Assembly: GCF_003123685.1 (NCBI RefSeq)
Contig: NZ_QCYJ01000085.1
Coordinates: 124,001-188,000, forward strand
Source: Nocardia aurea
Lineage (GTDB): Bacteria > Actinomycetota > Actinomycetes > Mycobacteriales > Mycobacteriaceae
Reading direction: 5' to 3'
DNA: 64,000 nt
The translations under genes and the position numbers were made by a program. This document shows positions 24,360-35,635 of the stretch, in pieces. The notes beneath the pieces are model-generated. The model did not search any database. It had not been told where the DNA came from and saw nothing but the letters and a program-made list of their open reading frames with translations. Numbering within the stretch: position 1 is the stretch's first letter; every line of letters starts with the position of its first letter.

Positions 24360-24699
24360 GGTGACCCCATCCTGCCGCACCCCGCCCGGACTCTCGAATC
24401 GATCCGATTCGCGGCAGTTGCCCGATTCGCGGGTGGAGGCCGCCTGGGCGCGAGGCTACCCGGTGCAAAATTTCTGTTAATCAGTCGGTCACATAAATGG
24501 TAATGAGACGTGGTAGATGTATTGTATTGATCAGAATGTGCGTTAACATATGGGAAGCATTCGGTAATGCCGGGCGACGGGGCCGACAGGGTCGGGAATG
24601 TCGCGTCGAACGTGGTGGGAGCAACACCTGCGCGATGTGCTCACGGCGGTGGGCGGCCGCCGCGGAAAAGGTGTCTCGGGTCCGAGGAGAAGGCATGCG
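24360..24699 (+). promoter_or_regulatory. AT-rich intergenic region before the small ORF at 24700
   Basis: 340 bp without a supportable gene. From about 24470 to 24560 the GC content drops sharply for this genome (runs such as TGTATTGTATTGATC and GTTAACATATG), a likely promoter of the small gene at 24700 or a trace of a transferred piece. No inverted repeat of note was found. Confidence 0.4.
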
Positions 24700-24921
24700 A
24701 TGACCGCTGAAGGATGGTTCCCGTCCGAAGGGGACGTGCACCTGCGGATCTGGCTGGCCGACACGGTGTTCGACTACGTGGTGTCGGTCGCGGCGGCACG
24801 TAACATCATCCAGGACTGGACCCGAAAGCATTGGTACACCATCGAATTGATCCGCGATACGATCGAGGATCGTCGCCCGCTGCCGCGCCTGCCGTGCGAA
24901 CGGCTCTTCCACGGATCCTGA
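24700..24921 (+). CDS. Conserved-looking small hypothetical protein
   Basis: 73 residues, start ATG with GGAGAAGG 6-10 nt upstream. The sequence (WFPSEGDVHLRIWLADTVF, then YVVSVAAARNIIQDWTRKHW, IELIRDTIEDRRPLP) is rich in Trp and hydrophobic residues, has a mixed strand-helix pattern and is not low-complexity, so it looks like a real protein. No family is recognised. It shares a bidirectional terminator with katG. Confidence 0.55.
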   Translation: MTAEGWFPSEGDVHLRIWLADTVFDYVVSVAAARNIIQDWTRKHWYTIELIRDTIEDRRPLPRLPCERLFHGS

Positions 24922-24958
24922 ACGTCGACGTCGACGCCGACCCGGCACCGCGCGAACT

Positions 24959-24994
24959 ACTCCGGGCCCGCCCCCACGGGGACGGGCCCGGAGT
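24959..24994. terminator. Bidirectional terminator hairpin between the small ORF and katG
   Basis: Perfect 12-bp inverted repeat ACTCCGGGCCCG / CGGGCCCGGAGT with a further CCCC/GGGG pair in the loop, between the convergent small ORF and katG. It should stop transcription from both sides. Confidence 0.75.
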
Positions 24995-25005
24995 CGTCAC
25001 ACCGA

Positions 25006-27261
<2,256 letters not shown>

Positions 27262-27741
27262 TCACCGGGTTGATCGAGAAATCTGTGATTGCGCACAGTC
27301 CGGACACCGACCCCAGTAGACGACCTCGGCCTCATCGATCGCGAAGCCGTGATCATCGGAAGCGGTCAGACACGGTGCCGCGCCGAGGGCACAGTCGACA
27401 TCGGCGATCACCCCGCAGGTGCGGCAGACGACGTGGTGGTGATTGTCGCCGACCCGCGACTCGTAGCGGGCCACCGATCCCGACGGCTGGATCCGCCGGA
27501 CCAGTCCGGCGGAGGAGAGGGTGCTGAGCGAGTCGTAGACCGTCTGGTGCGACACCTCGGGCAATTCGGACCGAACGGCACGGATGATCGAATCCGTGTC
27601 CGCGTGCGGGTGGTCGTGCACCGCGCTCAGTACCGCGACCCGCGGACGGGTCACGCGTAACGAAACTCCTCGCAGCAACTGCTGGAACTCCGAGCCGGTC
27701 GGCACGTCCCGAAGTCTCGTCCGCTTTCTGGAATCAGTCAA
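27262..27741 (-). CDS. furA: Fur-family repressor FurA
   Basis: Metal-dependent, redox-sensitive repressor of the katG operon. About 146-159 residues: winged helix with RVTRPRVAVLSAVHDHPHAD and VSHQTVYDSLSTL, the metal-binding HHHVVCRTCG, and the C-terminal CPDC pair. Strongly similar to mycobacterial FurA (QPSGSVARYESRVGDNHHH). The furA-katG order is the classic actinobacterial arrangement. The start is uncertain: 27741 is a TTG without a Shine-Dalgarno, and a GTG at 27702 fits the family N-terminus better. Mycobacterial furA is reported to be leaderless, which may apply here. Confidence 0.93.
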   Translation of the reverse strand: MTDSRKRTRLRDVPTGSEFQQLLRGVSLRVTRPRVAVLSAVHDHPHADTDSIIRAVRSELPEVSHQTVYDSLSTLSSAGLVRRIQPSGSVARYESRVGDNHHHVVCRTCGVIADVDCALGAAPCLTASDDHGFAIDEAEVVYWGRCPDCAQSQISRSTR

Positions 27742-27801
27742 GCATTCGGATCGAAATCGGAGGTCGACGCGGGGCAGTGCTGTGCGGTCATGGCTGTGCG
27801 G

Positions 27802-29136
27802 TCAGGTCCTGGTGATCGCCGGGACCGCGTAGGTTCCATCGAGCACCGACGGCGCGGGCTCGTACATGCGCAGTATCGGCCGGAAATCACCCGCGGGCGC
27901 GGGAAGCCAGTTCGCGAACGCGACGGGATCGGTCGGGGCGGTGTGGCTGATGGTGATCGTGATGGCGCCGCTGTCCTCCAGGACCGTTCCCGGGGTGCGG
28001 TCGCCGACCGAGTAGCGGTCGATCGGGTTGGCCACCAGGAAGAAATCCGGCATGGAGTACATGGTCAGCGACCAGAACGCGCCGACCGGCGGCGTCGGAT
28101 CCAGACGCAGTGTGTAGGTGTTCGCGCCGTTGAGCCGACGGCCCTGATCGTCGACGTAGGTCACGAGATAGGCGGCTTCGTAGGCGTGATTGCCCCAGAG
28201 CCCGCCTTTGGCCGCTCCCGCCCGTTCGAGGATCCGCACCTTCGGGTCCGCGGTCTTGAATCTCGGGTCGTCGAGCGTGCCGACCTCGAAGAAGTCGAGG
28301 TTGTAGTCGAACGCGTGGAAGGTCAACTTCCAGCCGTTCGACTCCAGACTCGCTCCGTGCAGCAGAACCGAATCCAGCTCCTTCTCCCCGGCGGCGAGAC
28401 CCGTGTACAGCGCGGACGCGGTCTCGACGTCGGGTGACACGTACGGGGACGCGCCGACGTCGCCGATACCGATCGACGCGAACGAGTCCTGCAACTCACG
28501 GTCGCGATCCGCGGGCGGGAACGCCTGCGACCACACCCGGAGTTTTTCGAAGAACAGCAGGTTCGCGCCGACCGCCGGGTCCGGAGAAGGCAGTCCCGAC
28601 GGCTCGGCCGCGCTGTCGAGCGGCGTCAGCGTCGTGGCGTCCTGTAACGCGTGCACCGCGGGAAGGTCGTCGGCTCCCGAACATGCCCACCGACCGAGGA
28701 TCGAGGCGACCCGGGTCGGGAACCGGATGACGGTGCTACCGGCCGGAACCGTCCCGTCCCAATCCGGTGGCACGAGAAGGAAATCGCCTGTCCCCGTCCC
28801 CGTGGCACGGTGACCGACATAGGCGAAATTGTCGGTCCACGCGTCGATGAACTGTAGGACGTAGTACCGCCCGGCGGTGTCGGGCACATGGAGGGCCACC
28901 GGCCCGACCGACAGATCGAGTTGGGCCATCGAATACACGGTGTCGTTGTTGATCGACACGAAGGTGTCGGCCGGTCCGGCCAACGTCCTGGCATGGGAGA
29001 ACGTGTTGAACGGCGCCGCGGGATTCGATCCGATTCCCTCGTGCACTGCCCGCTGGACCTGCTCCAGATCGAAGACGAGCGGAAATCCGTACAGGTAGGC
29101 GTGCGCGGCGACATCGGGTGATACCTGGCTCGTCAT
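27802..29136 (-). CDS. DUF1254/DUF1214-domain protein
   Basis: 444 residues. The N-terminal DUF1254 part has HAYLYGFPLVFDLEQVQRA, NTFSHARTLAGPADTFVSIN, NDTVYSMAQLDLS and YYVLQFIDAWTDNFAYVG. The C-terminal DUF1214 part has NTYTLRLDPTPPVGAFWSLT, MYSMPDFFLV and ANPIDRYSVGDRTPG. No signal peptide is evident. The biochemical role of the family is not established, though members occur in degradative and lipid settings. Same strand as furA, 60 bp upstream, so readthrough into furA-katG is possible. Confidence 0.85.
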   Translation of the reverse strand: MTSQVSPDVAAHAYLYGFPLVFDLEQVQRAVHEGIGSNPAAPFNTFSHARTLAGPADTFVSINNDTVYSMAQLDLSVGPVALHVPDTAGRYYVLQFIDAWTDNFAYVGHRATGTGTGDFLLVPPDWDGTVPAGSTVIRFPTRVASILGRWACSGADDLPAVHALQDATTLTPLDSAAEPSGLPSPDPAVGANLLFFEKLRVWSQAFPPADRDRELQDSFASIGIGDVGASPYVSPDVETASALYTGLAAGEKELDSVLLHGASLESNGWKLTFHAFDYNLDFFEVGTLDDPRFKTADPKVRILERAGAAKGGLWGNHAYEAAYLVTYVDDQGRRLNGANTYTLRLDPTPPVGAFWSLTMYSMPDFFLVANPIDRYSVGDRTPGTVLEDSGAITITISHTAPTDPVAFANWLPAPAGDFRPILRMYEPAPSVLDGTYAVPAITRT

Positions 29137-29275
29137 CGGTGATCCGTCCTCCGGTCCGTACAGGGCAGGCGCGCGACGGCGGGAGCGGTGCGCACGCTGA
29201 CCAGCGTCCGACGATCACCCGTGACCGGGCATCACCTGGTCGGGGTGATACGGCCTCGCGGCGTCCCGGCGGAGG

Positions 29276-30130
29276 TCAGTCGGGCGCGGGGCGGACGAGG
29301 ATCGCGCGGGCGTAGAGCAGTTGGAAACCGGTTCGCTGCGCGTTGTGCTGTGACGTGGACCCGGGCTGTGTGGTGACGACCGCGAGATCACAGCCCGCTT
29401 CGCTCGCCAGGGCCAGACGTGCGGAGAGCAGCGCGCCCTGCACGCCGCGTCGTCGGAATCGGGGCAGGGTCGCCGCGCCGCAGAGCTGTGCGATCCCGTC
29501 GCTCAGACGCAGGCCCGCGCCACCGGCGGGCGCGCCGTCGATCCTCGCGAGCGAGGCGAGAAAACCGCTCGTCGCGGCCATATCGCGTTCGGCGCTCTCG
29601 ATGGCCTCGCGCGGAAATTCCTCGTGGGAGGCGACACCCCGGGTATCGGGGGTCGCGAAGCCGTCGACCACCACCGTCATCCAGATATCGAGATCCGAAG
29701 GCGGGACCGCCTCGATATCGATACCCGTCGCGGCGTGGGCGCGCCGCCCGGGTGCCAGGCGAAGACCGAGGACGTTCTCGAACCCCGACAGCACATAACC
29801 GCGCCGGGTCAGTTGTGTCACGACTGCCGGATCGGCCACCGTCGAGACCTCGAACTGCACCGGCGAACGCCGTTCGGCGAATGCCTGTTCCACCGCGACG
29901 AGATCGTTCTCGTCGAGGCCGCCGTCCATGCCGACACCGACCACCTTGTCCAACGGCGAATCCGGGCCCGCCCACACCGCGCTACCGCCACCGATCGGCA
30001 GCGTGACGACCCGCTCGCGGGGTTCGCGCGCCGCCGCTGCCCGCGCCCCCTCTTCGATGAGAGTTCGTTCGGCCCCCTCGATCCGCGACACAAGTTCGGT
30101 CCCGGCGAACAAACCCGTTTCTGATGACAT
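29276..30130 (-). CDS. GNAT-family N-acetyltransferase
   Basis: 284 residues. The C-terminal GNAT domain (about 145-284) has IDGAPAGGAGLRLSDGIAQL, the acetyl-CoA loop FRRRGVQGALLSARL and HNAQRTGFQLLYARAIL. The N-terminal 140 residues also resemble a degenerate acetyltransferase half, as in two-domain GNAT proteins. The ATG at 30130 is chosen because the open frame upstream (to 30652) only shadows the promoter and the LLM gene on the other strand. The substrate is unknown. Confidence 0.85.
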   Translation of the reverse strand: MSSETGLFAGTELVSRIEGAERTLIEEGARAAAAREPRERVVTLPIGGGSAVWAGPDSPLDKVVGVGMDGGLDENDLVAVEQAFAERRSPVQFEVSTVADPAVVTQLTRRGYVLSGFENVLGLRLAPGRRAHAATGIDIEAVPPSDLDIWMTVVVDGFATPDTRGVASHEEFPREAIESAERDMAATSGFLASLARIDGAPAGGAGLRLSDGIAQLCGAATLPRFRRRGVQGALLSARLALASEAGCDLAVVTTQPGSTSQHNAQRTGFQLLYARAILVRPAPD

Positions 30131-30301
30131 AACGCCGATTCCTACCACCCGGAACACCGCGTGCCCACCGAATTTCGCGTCGCGCCCCCTCGTGGCCTCG
30201 CGACGCCGGGGGCATTCGGCCGCGTGCGCGCGGCGACGTAGGCTCGATAGTCGGCGCGATCGTGTCGCCACGTCCACCGTCCCGATACGAGGAGGTTCGC
30301 A

Positions 30302-31213
30302 GTGCGGATCGGAATCATGCTCGACGCACCCTCCGGGCCCGACGGCCTGGTCCGCTTGACCGAGCAACTGCGACGCGGCGCCGAGGAGGGTTTCGATTCC
30401 GCGTGGCTGTCGCACATCTTCGGCATCGACGCGCTCACCGCGCTCGCCGTCGCGGGCAGTCAGGTGCCCGATATCGAGATCGGCACCGCCGTGGTGCCCA
30501 CCTATCCGCGTCATCCCGGAGCATTGGCCCAACAGGCGCGGACCACGGCGCTCGCGGTCGGCCCGAACCGGCTGAATCTGGGGATCGGTCTGTCCCACAA
30601 AATCGTCATCGAGAACATGTTCGGCTACGACTTCGACCGGCCCGCCCGGCACATGAAGGACTACCTGTCGATCCTGGTCCCACTACTGGAGAATCGCCCC
30701 GTGTCCTATACGGGCGAGACCTACACCGCAAACCTGCAATTGTCGGTCGCCAACGAGGGCCGGGTGCCGGTACTGCTCGCGGCCCTCGGTACCGCGATGC
30801 TGCGGTTGGCGGGACGCCGGACCGACGGCACCGTTCTGTGGATGACCGGCCCGGCCACCATCCGCGAGCACATCGCGCCGACCATCACCGCCGCGGCGGC
30901 GCAGGCCGAGCGCCCCGCGCCCCGCGTCGTCTGCGCGCTGCCGGTCCTGGTTACCGACGACGCCGACGCCGCGCGCGCGACGGCCGCCGAGAATTTCGCC
31001 GCCTACGGCTCACTGCCCTCGTACCGGGCGATGATGGACCGCGAAGGTGTATCCGGCCCCGGCGACCTCGCGATCGTCGGCTCGGAAAAAGAGGTGACGG
31101 CCCGGATCGAGGCGATTTTCGAAGCGGGCGCCACCGAATTCGTCGGCGCGGTGTTCGCGGGCGGTGACGAGGGCGCGCAGACCAGGGCCCTGCTCACGTC
31201 ACTGGCGAAATAG
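30302..31213 (+). CDS. LLM-class oxidoreductase, F420-dependent type
   Basis: 303 residues of the luciferase-like TIM-barrel family: MRIGIMLDAPSGPDGLVRLT, GFDSAWLSHIFGIDAL, IGTAVVPTYPRHPGALAQQA, LGIGLSHKIVIENMFGYDF (the loop contacting cofactor phosphate). It matches the actinobacterial subgroup described as F420-dependent. The GTG start has AGGAGG 6 nt upstream. Divergent from the GNAT gene; a strong terminator follows. The substrate is unknown. Confidence 0.9.
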   Translation: MRIGIMLDAPSGPDGLVRLTEQLRRGAEEGFDSAWLSHIFGIDALTALAVAGSQVPDIEIGTAVVPTYPRHPGALAQQARTTALAVGPNRLNLGIGLSHKIVIENMFGYDFDRPARHMKDYLSILVPLLENRPVSYTGETYTANLQLSVANEGRVPVLLAALGTAMLRLAGRRTDGTVLWMTGPATIREHIAPTITAAAAQAERPAPRVVCALPVLVTDDADAARATAAENFAAYGSLPSYRAMMDREGVSGPGDLAIVGSEKEVTARIEAIFEAGATEFVGAVFAGGDEGAQTRALLTSLAK

Positions 31214-31221
31214 GCTCGCCG

Positions 31222-31258
31222 CGGACTCGCTCCGACGACTCTCGTCGGAGGGAGTCCG
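31222..31258 (+). terminator. Terminator hairpin after the LLM oxidoreductase gene
   Basis: Stem of about 16 bp with one G-G mismatch: GGACTC-g-CTCCGACGA, loop CTC, TCGTCGGAG-g-GAGTCC, 9 nt after the stop. No T-tract. It separates the LLM gene from pknK. Confidence 0.7.
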
Positions 31259-31433
31259 GCCCCGTCCTGTGGGTTTGCTGGAACCACGGGTCCGGATCGA
31301 ACTTCGGCTCCGATCAGCCGAGATGACGGTGCTAGCCGCGTATGCTGGCGATATGCTGCTAGGTGGGTCGGTCGCCCGTCCCGGATATCGTGGTTCCGGA
31401 GCGGGGCTACGGGTCGGGAGTTAGGGTCCGCCG

Positions 31434-34400
31434 ATGGTCGATGACGGCCAGTTACGCACCGAAGGTGATTTCGCCGCAAGGATAGCCACCGATCTGAAAG
31501 CGGCGGGTTTCGATGACGCCGCCGAGATCGGGCGCGGCGGGTTCGGTGTGGTGTTCCGCTGTGAGCAGCCCGCGCTGGACCGGACCGTCGCCGTCAAGGT
31601 GTTGACGGCGGATCTGGAGGCCGAGCATCTGGAACGTTTCCTGCGTGAACAGCGCGCGATGGGGAAACTGTCCGGGCATCCGAATATCGTCAGCATCCTG
31701 TTCAGCGGTGTCCTGACGGCGGGCAGGCCCTATATCGTGATGCCGTTCCATCCGCGGAAGTCGTTGCAGGACAGCATCGAACGCGACGGGCCGTTGCCGT
31801 GGGGCGAAGCGGTGCGGATCGGTGTGAAGGTGGCGGGCGCGCTCGAGGCCGCGCACCGCGCCGGAGTGCTGCATCGTGACGTGAAACCGGGCAATATCCT
31901 GACCACCGAATACGGTGAGCCGGAACTGACCGATTTCGGAATCGCCCATGTCTCCGGCAGTTTCGTGACCAGTACCGGTGTGATCACCGGCTCGCCCGCC
32001 TTCACCGCGCCGGAAGTGCTCAAGGGGCACGCGCCGACCGCGCTCTCCGACGTCTACAGTCTCGGTGCCACCCTGTTCTGTCTGATGACCGGGCACGCGG
32101 CCTTCGAGCGGCGGGTGGGGGAGAAGGTCGTCACGCAATTCCTGCGCATCACCTCCGAACCGATCCCAGACCTGCGCGAACACGACATCCCCGACGAGGC
32201 GTGCCGCGCGATCGAGCGCGCCATGTCCGAGGAACCCGCCGATCGGTTCCCGTCCGCCGCCGCTCTGGGCACCCACCTGGCCGAGATCCAGCAGGTCTAC
32301 GGTCTCGCGGTGGATCAGATGGCACTGCCCTCACGATCGCGAGCGGTGGACGAGATCTCCGAACCGCCGCGCACCGTGGCATCGATCGTGGAAACGCGGC
32401 AGGCGTCGGTGCCGAGTACTCCACGTCCGCGCCCGACGGTGGTGACGAAGTTCCGGCCGCCGACGCCGAGCCGTCCGCTGGTGTCGCGCGACAGGCTGTT
32501 CGGCATGCTCGACGACGGACATCGGCGCAGGCTGATCGTGATCCACGCGCCTGCGGGTTTCGGCAAGAGCACGCTGACCGCGCAGTGGCGCGCCAGACTG
32601 GTCGAGCAGGGAGTCGCGGTCGCCTGGTTGAGTATCGACCGCGACGACAACAACGCCGCATGGTTGCTCGCCCATCTGGTCGAGGCGTTGCGGCAGGCGC
32701 TGCCCGCCCTCGCCGACGAACTGACTCGCCTGATGGAGTTACACGGCGAGGACGCCGAACCCTATGTGCTGACCACGCTGATCAACGAAGTCCATTCCGA
32801 GGGTAGGCAGGTCGCGTTCGTCATCGACGACTGGCACCGGGTGGTCGATCCGGCCGCGGTCGCGGTGCTCGGCTACCTGCTCGAACACGGCTGCCACCAC
32901 CTGCAGTTCATCGTGACCAGCCGCAACCGTGCCGGATTGCCGATGAGCAAGATGCGCGTCCACGACGAATTGGTCGAGATCGGCGCCGACACCTTGCGTT
33001 TCACGCTCGCCGAGGCGCGGTTGTTCTTCGAGGGCGCGGGCGGGCTCGCGTTGGATTCGACCGATATCACCCACCTGACCGAATCGACCGAAGGGTGGGT
33101 CGCGGCAATGCAATTGGCGTCGCTGTCGCTGCGCGACTGTGACGATCCGGGCGAGCTGATCGGCAGTATCTCCGGCAGTAGCAACACCATCGGTGATTTC
33201 CTGGCCGAGAACGTGCTCGACGGTCTGGAACCACGGTTGCGGACCTTCGTTCTGCGTACGTCGGTGACCCGGCGGCTGTCGCCCGGCCTGGCCGCGGAAC
33301 TGTCGGAAACACCGGACGGGCCCGCGTTACTCGCCGAGGTGGAGGCGCGCGACCTGTTCCTGAGCCGGGTGGATTCGGACCCGGGGTGGTTGCGCTACCA
33401 CCACATGTTCGCCGACTTCCTCCGTCAGCGCCTGGCCCGCGAACATCCCGAATGGGTCGCCGACCTGCATCGCAACGCTTCCCGATGGTTCGCCGAGCAC
33501 CAGTACCTGCGCGAGGCCGTCGATCACGCGCTGGCCGCCGGAGACGAGGCCCGCGCGGTCGAACTGGTCGAAGACGACGGCACCCGGCTGATGGAACAGG
33601 GGCGTTTCGCGATCGTGCCCGGGCTCATCGCGAAACTTCCGCCCGCCGCCGTCCGCGCGAGTCCGCGATTGCAGTTGACCACCGCGTGGGCCGGCCTGCT
33701 GCTGCGAAATCCGGTGGGGGTCAACACCGCGCTGGCACAGGTGCGAGCTCTGCTCGCGCAGGGCGTCGAGGATGCCGACGCGGTGGAAGTCGAGGCCGCG
33801 GTACTCGACGCCGCCGTCCGCGTCGCGGGCGATCGCGTCGACGGTGTGAGCGAACGCCTGGCGGATTGTCTGGCGCGCCCGGAGCTGTTCGATCCGTGGG
33901 TGGTCAATACCGCGGCCGATATGGCGACATTCGTCGCCATCTACCGTTTCGACTATCCCGAAGCACACCGGTTGCAGCAGTGGGCCGAGGCCTATCACCG
34001 CCGCAACCGCGGCCCGTTCAGCGCCATGTACGGGCACTGCTTCGACGGGATCGCCGCGAACAAAGAGCTCGATATCCGCACGGCCCAGAACAGTTTCCGC
34101 AAGGCCATCCAGGTCGCGAGGAATTCCGGAGGCAGCGGTTCGCACAGCGCGCGCACCGCGGGCGCGCTCCTGGGTGAGCTGCTGTTCGACGTCGGCGAGA
34201 TCGACGCGGCCGAGCAATTACTCGACGAGGGGTACTCGGTGCTCGGCACCGAGGGCGCCATGGTCGACGCGATCGCGGCCAGCTACGGAACCGGAGCGCG
34301 CATCAAGGCGCTGCGCGGGGATCTCGACACGGCCCGACGGTATCTCGAAGAAGGCCGCCGGATCGCCGACGAGCAATCACTGCCACGCCTGCGGGCCCGC

Positions 34401-34856
34401 GTCGACAACGACGGCCTGCTCGCGGGCCTGACGGACACCGAACCCGCACCCGACCCGATGCCGCCGAGCGACACCGACGGCATCGCGTTGCTCACCGCCG
34501 AATTCCGCGAGGAGTCCGCGATCCGACGACTGCTGGCTCGGCACTCGACCACGGCCGCCGCGCTGGCCTGTGAGCGGGCACGTCGCCTCGTCGACAGGAT
34601 CGCGCGAATGCCGCGCCCCCGCGCGCTGCTGCGCGCCAGACTTCTCCTGATCACGTGCCTGGCCGCCACGGAGGAACGAGACGAAGCCGAGCGGATCCTG
34701 CGTCCCCTGGTCAACCGATGCGCCGAACTGGGCCTGGTCGGAATCCTGAGGTTCGGCGATCCGAGGATCCGAGATGTTCTGCGGGACATGACCGCGGACG
34801 GAACGGATTCGTGGCCGAGCGATTTCGTCCGGCGGGTGCTCGCTCCGCTGTCATGA
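31434..34856 (+). CDS. pknK: Serine/threonine kinase-MalT-type regulator fusion (PknK)
   Basis: 1140 residues, architecture of mycobacterial PknK (about 1110). The kinase domain (about 27-285) has glycine loop IGRGGFGVV, VAVKVL lysine, HRDVKPGNIL and TDFGIAHV; activation-loop Thr/Ser are in STGVITGSPAFTAPE. A Pro-rich link leads to a STAND/MalT-like P-loop ATPase with APAGFGKST (about 372-380) and VAFVIDDWHRV, then helical TPR-like repeats to the C-terminus. No LuxR HTH or membrane helix is seen, so it is probably cytosolic. Mycobacterial PknK controls translation, growth and secondary-metabolism regulators such as VirS. Here no virS-like gene is adjacent. No clear Shine-Dalgarno precedes the ATG. 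Confidence 0.92.
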   Translation: MVDDGQLRTEGDFAARIATDLKAAGFDDAAEIGRGGFGVVFRCEQPALDRTVAVKVLTADLEAEHLERFLREQRAMGKLSGHPNIVSILFSGVLTAGRPYIVMPFHPRKSLQDSIERDGPLPWGEAVRIGVKVAGALEAAHRAGVLHRDVKPGNILTTEYGEPELTDFGIAHVSGSFVTSTGVITGSPAFTAPEVLKGHAPTALSDVYSLGATLFCLMTGHAAFERRVGEKVVTQFLRITSEPIPDLREHDIPDEACRAIERAMSEEPADRFPSAAALGTHLAEIQQVYGLAVDQMALPSRSRAVDEISEPPRTVASIVETRQASVPSTPRPRPTVVTKFRPPTPSRPLVSRDRLFGMLDDGHRRRLIVIHAPAGFGKSTLTAQWRARLVEQGVAVAWLSIDRDDNNAAWLLAHLVEALRQALPALADELTRLMELHGEDAEPYVLTTLINEVHSEGRQVAFVIDDWHRVVDPAAVAVLGYLLEHGCHHLQFIVTSRNRAGLPMSKMRVHDELVEIGADTLRFTLAEARLFFEGAGGLALDSTDITHLTESTEGWVAAMQLASLSLRDCDDPGELIGSISGSSNTIGDFLAENVLDGLEPRLRTFVLRTSVTRRLSPGLAAELSETPDGPALLAEVEARDLFLSRVDSDPGWLRYHHMFADFLRQRLAREHPEWVADLHRNASRWFAEHQYLREAVDHALAAGDEARAVELVEDDGTRLMEQGRFAIVPGLIAKLPPAAVRASPRLQLTTAWAGLLLRNPVGVNTALAQVRALLAQGVEDADAVEVEAAVLDAAVRVAGDRVDGVSERLADCLARPELFDPWVVNTAADMATFVAIYRFDYPEAHRLQQWAEAYHRRNRGPFSAMYGHCFDGIAANKELDIRTAQNSFRKAIQVARNSGGSGSHSARTAGALLGELLFDVGEIDAAEQLLDEGYSVLGTEGAMVDAIAASYGTGARIKALRGDLDTARRYLEEGRRIADEQSLPRLRARVDNDGLLAGLTDTEPAPDPMPPSDTDGIALLTAEFREESAIRRLLARHSTTAAALACERARRLVDRIARMPRPRALLRARLLLITCLAATEERDEAERILRPLVNRCAELGLVGILRFGDPRIRDVLRDMTADGTDSWPSDFVRRVLAPLS

Positions 34857-34920
34857 CCCGAGGGTCACAAGCCTCGGTGGCGTGGACTTGCCCGGCACCC
34901 TCGGCCTTCGACAGCGATGA

Positions 34921-35490
34921 TCACCGCAGGGGAAGGGGATGTTCGGGGTCGAGGGCGGGCAGACCGTCGATGCTGTGGCCGTTGTCGCCCGCGATCCGTC
35001 CGGCGAATTTCTCCTCGGGCACCACGGCGAGATGAGCATCCAGAACGGGTCGCTCGCCCACGAGGTCGTAGTAGGGGACCGCGTATCCGCACGAATCCGC
35101 GATCCGATCCACCGCGATCACGATGGCCATCCGAACGCCGGGGTGCTCCGTCCCGAAATGGGTTCGCAGGGTGTCGAATTCCGCGTCGTCGGGGCGGACG
35201 ACACGGCCCGTGCCGAACAGGCGCAGGATTCGGGAGTTGCGGGTGAACGAACAGAACATGATGGTGATCCGGCCGTTGTCGCGCAGATGCGCGATGGTTT
35301 CCACGCCGCTGCCGAACAGATCGAGGTAGGCGACGGTGTGATCGTCGATCACGGCGAAGGTATCGCGGTACCCCTTGGGAGACAGATTCACCCGACCCCC
35401 CTCGGAGGGCGCGGTCGCGACGAAGAACATCGCCTGCTTCGCGATGAACTCACGCAACGAATCATCGATGGACGAAAACACCTTGGCCAC
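34921..35490 (-). CDS. Pyridoxamine 5'-phosphate oxidase-family protein
   Basis: 189 residues, split-barrel flavin- or F420-binding fold: AMFFVATAPSEGGRVNLSPK, VAYLDLFGSGVETIAHLRDN, RITIMFCSF and LRLFGTGRVV. The NLSPKGY stretch is typical of the pyridoxamine-oxidase-like group whose true substrates are mostly unknown. The GTG at 35490 has AAGGGGA 4 nt upstream; an upstream ATG at 35553 lies inside a tandem repeat and is less likely. Convergent with pknK. Confidence 0.87.
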   Translation of the reverse strand: MAKVFSSIDDSLREFIAKQAMFFVATAPSEGGRVNLSPKGYRDTFAVIDDHTVAYLDLFGSGVETIAHLRDNGRITIMFCSFTRNSRILRLFGTGRVVRPDDAEFDTLRTHFGTEHPGVRMAIVIAVDRIADSCGYAVPYYDLVGERPVLDAHLAVVPEEKFAGRIAGDNGHSIDGLPALDPEHPLPLR

Positions 35491-35541
35491 GGGTTCCCCT
35501 TCCCACACCGTTTCGACACAGCGGTCGTGTTCGAGCCTAGC

Positions 35542-35569
35542 CTCGTTACCCATAGCTCGTTACCCACAG
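35542..35569. repeat. Tandem 14-bp direct repeat in the PPOX/DHFR-like divergent promoter
   Basis: CTCGTTACCCATAG immediately followed by CTCGTTACCCACAG, one mismatch. It lies between two divergent genes and could be a regulator-binding array. Confidence 0.5.
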
Positions 35570-35635
35570 CTCGGCCGATGAGTTCGCGGCTCCCGGGGAG
35601 TCGAAACTCATGACACCCTAGGAAAGGACACCGCT

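Noticed and set aside
34854..34867. TGACCC-GA-GGGTCA palindrome at the pknK stop codon
   Set aside because: Short, overlaps the stop codon and may be chance; too weak to call a terminator.
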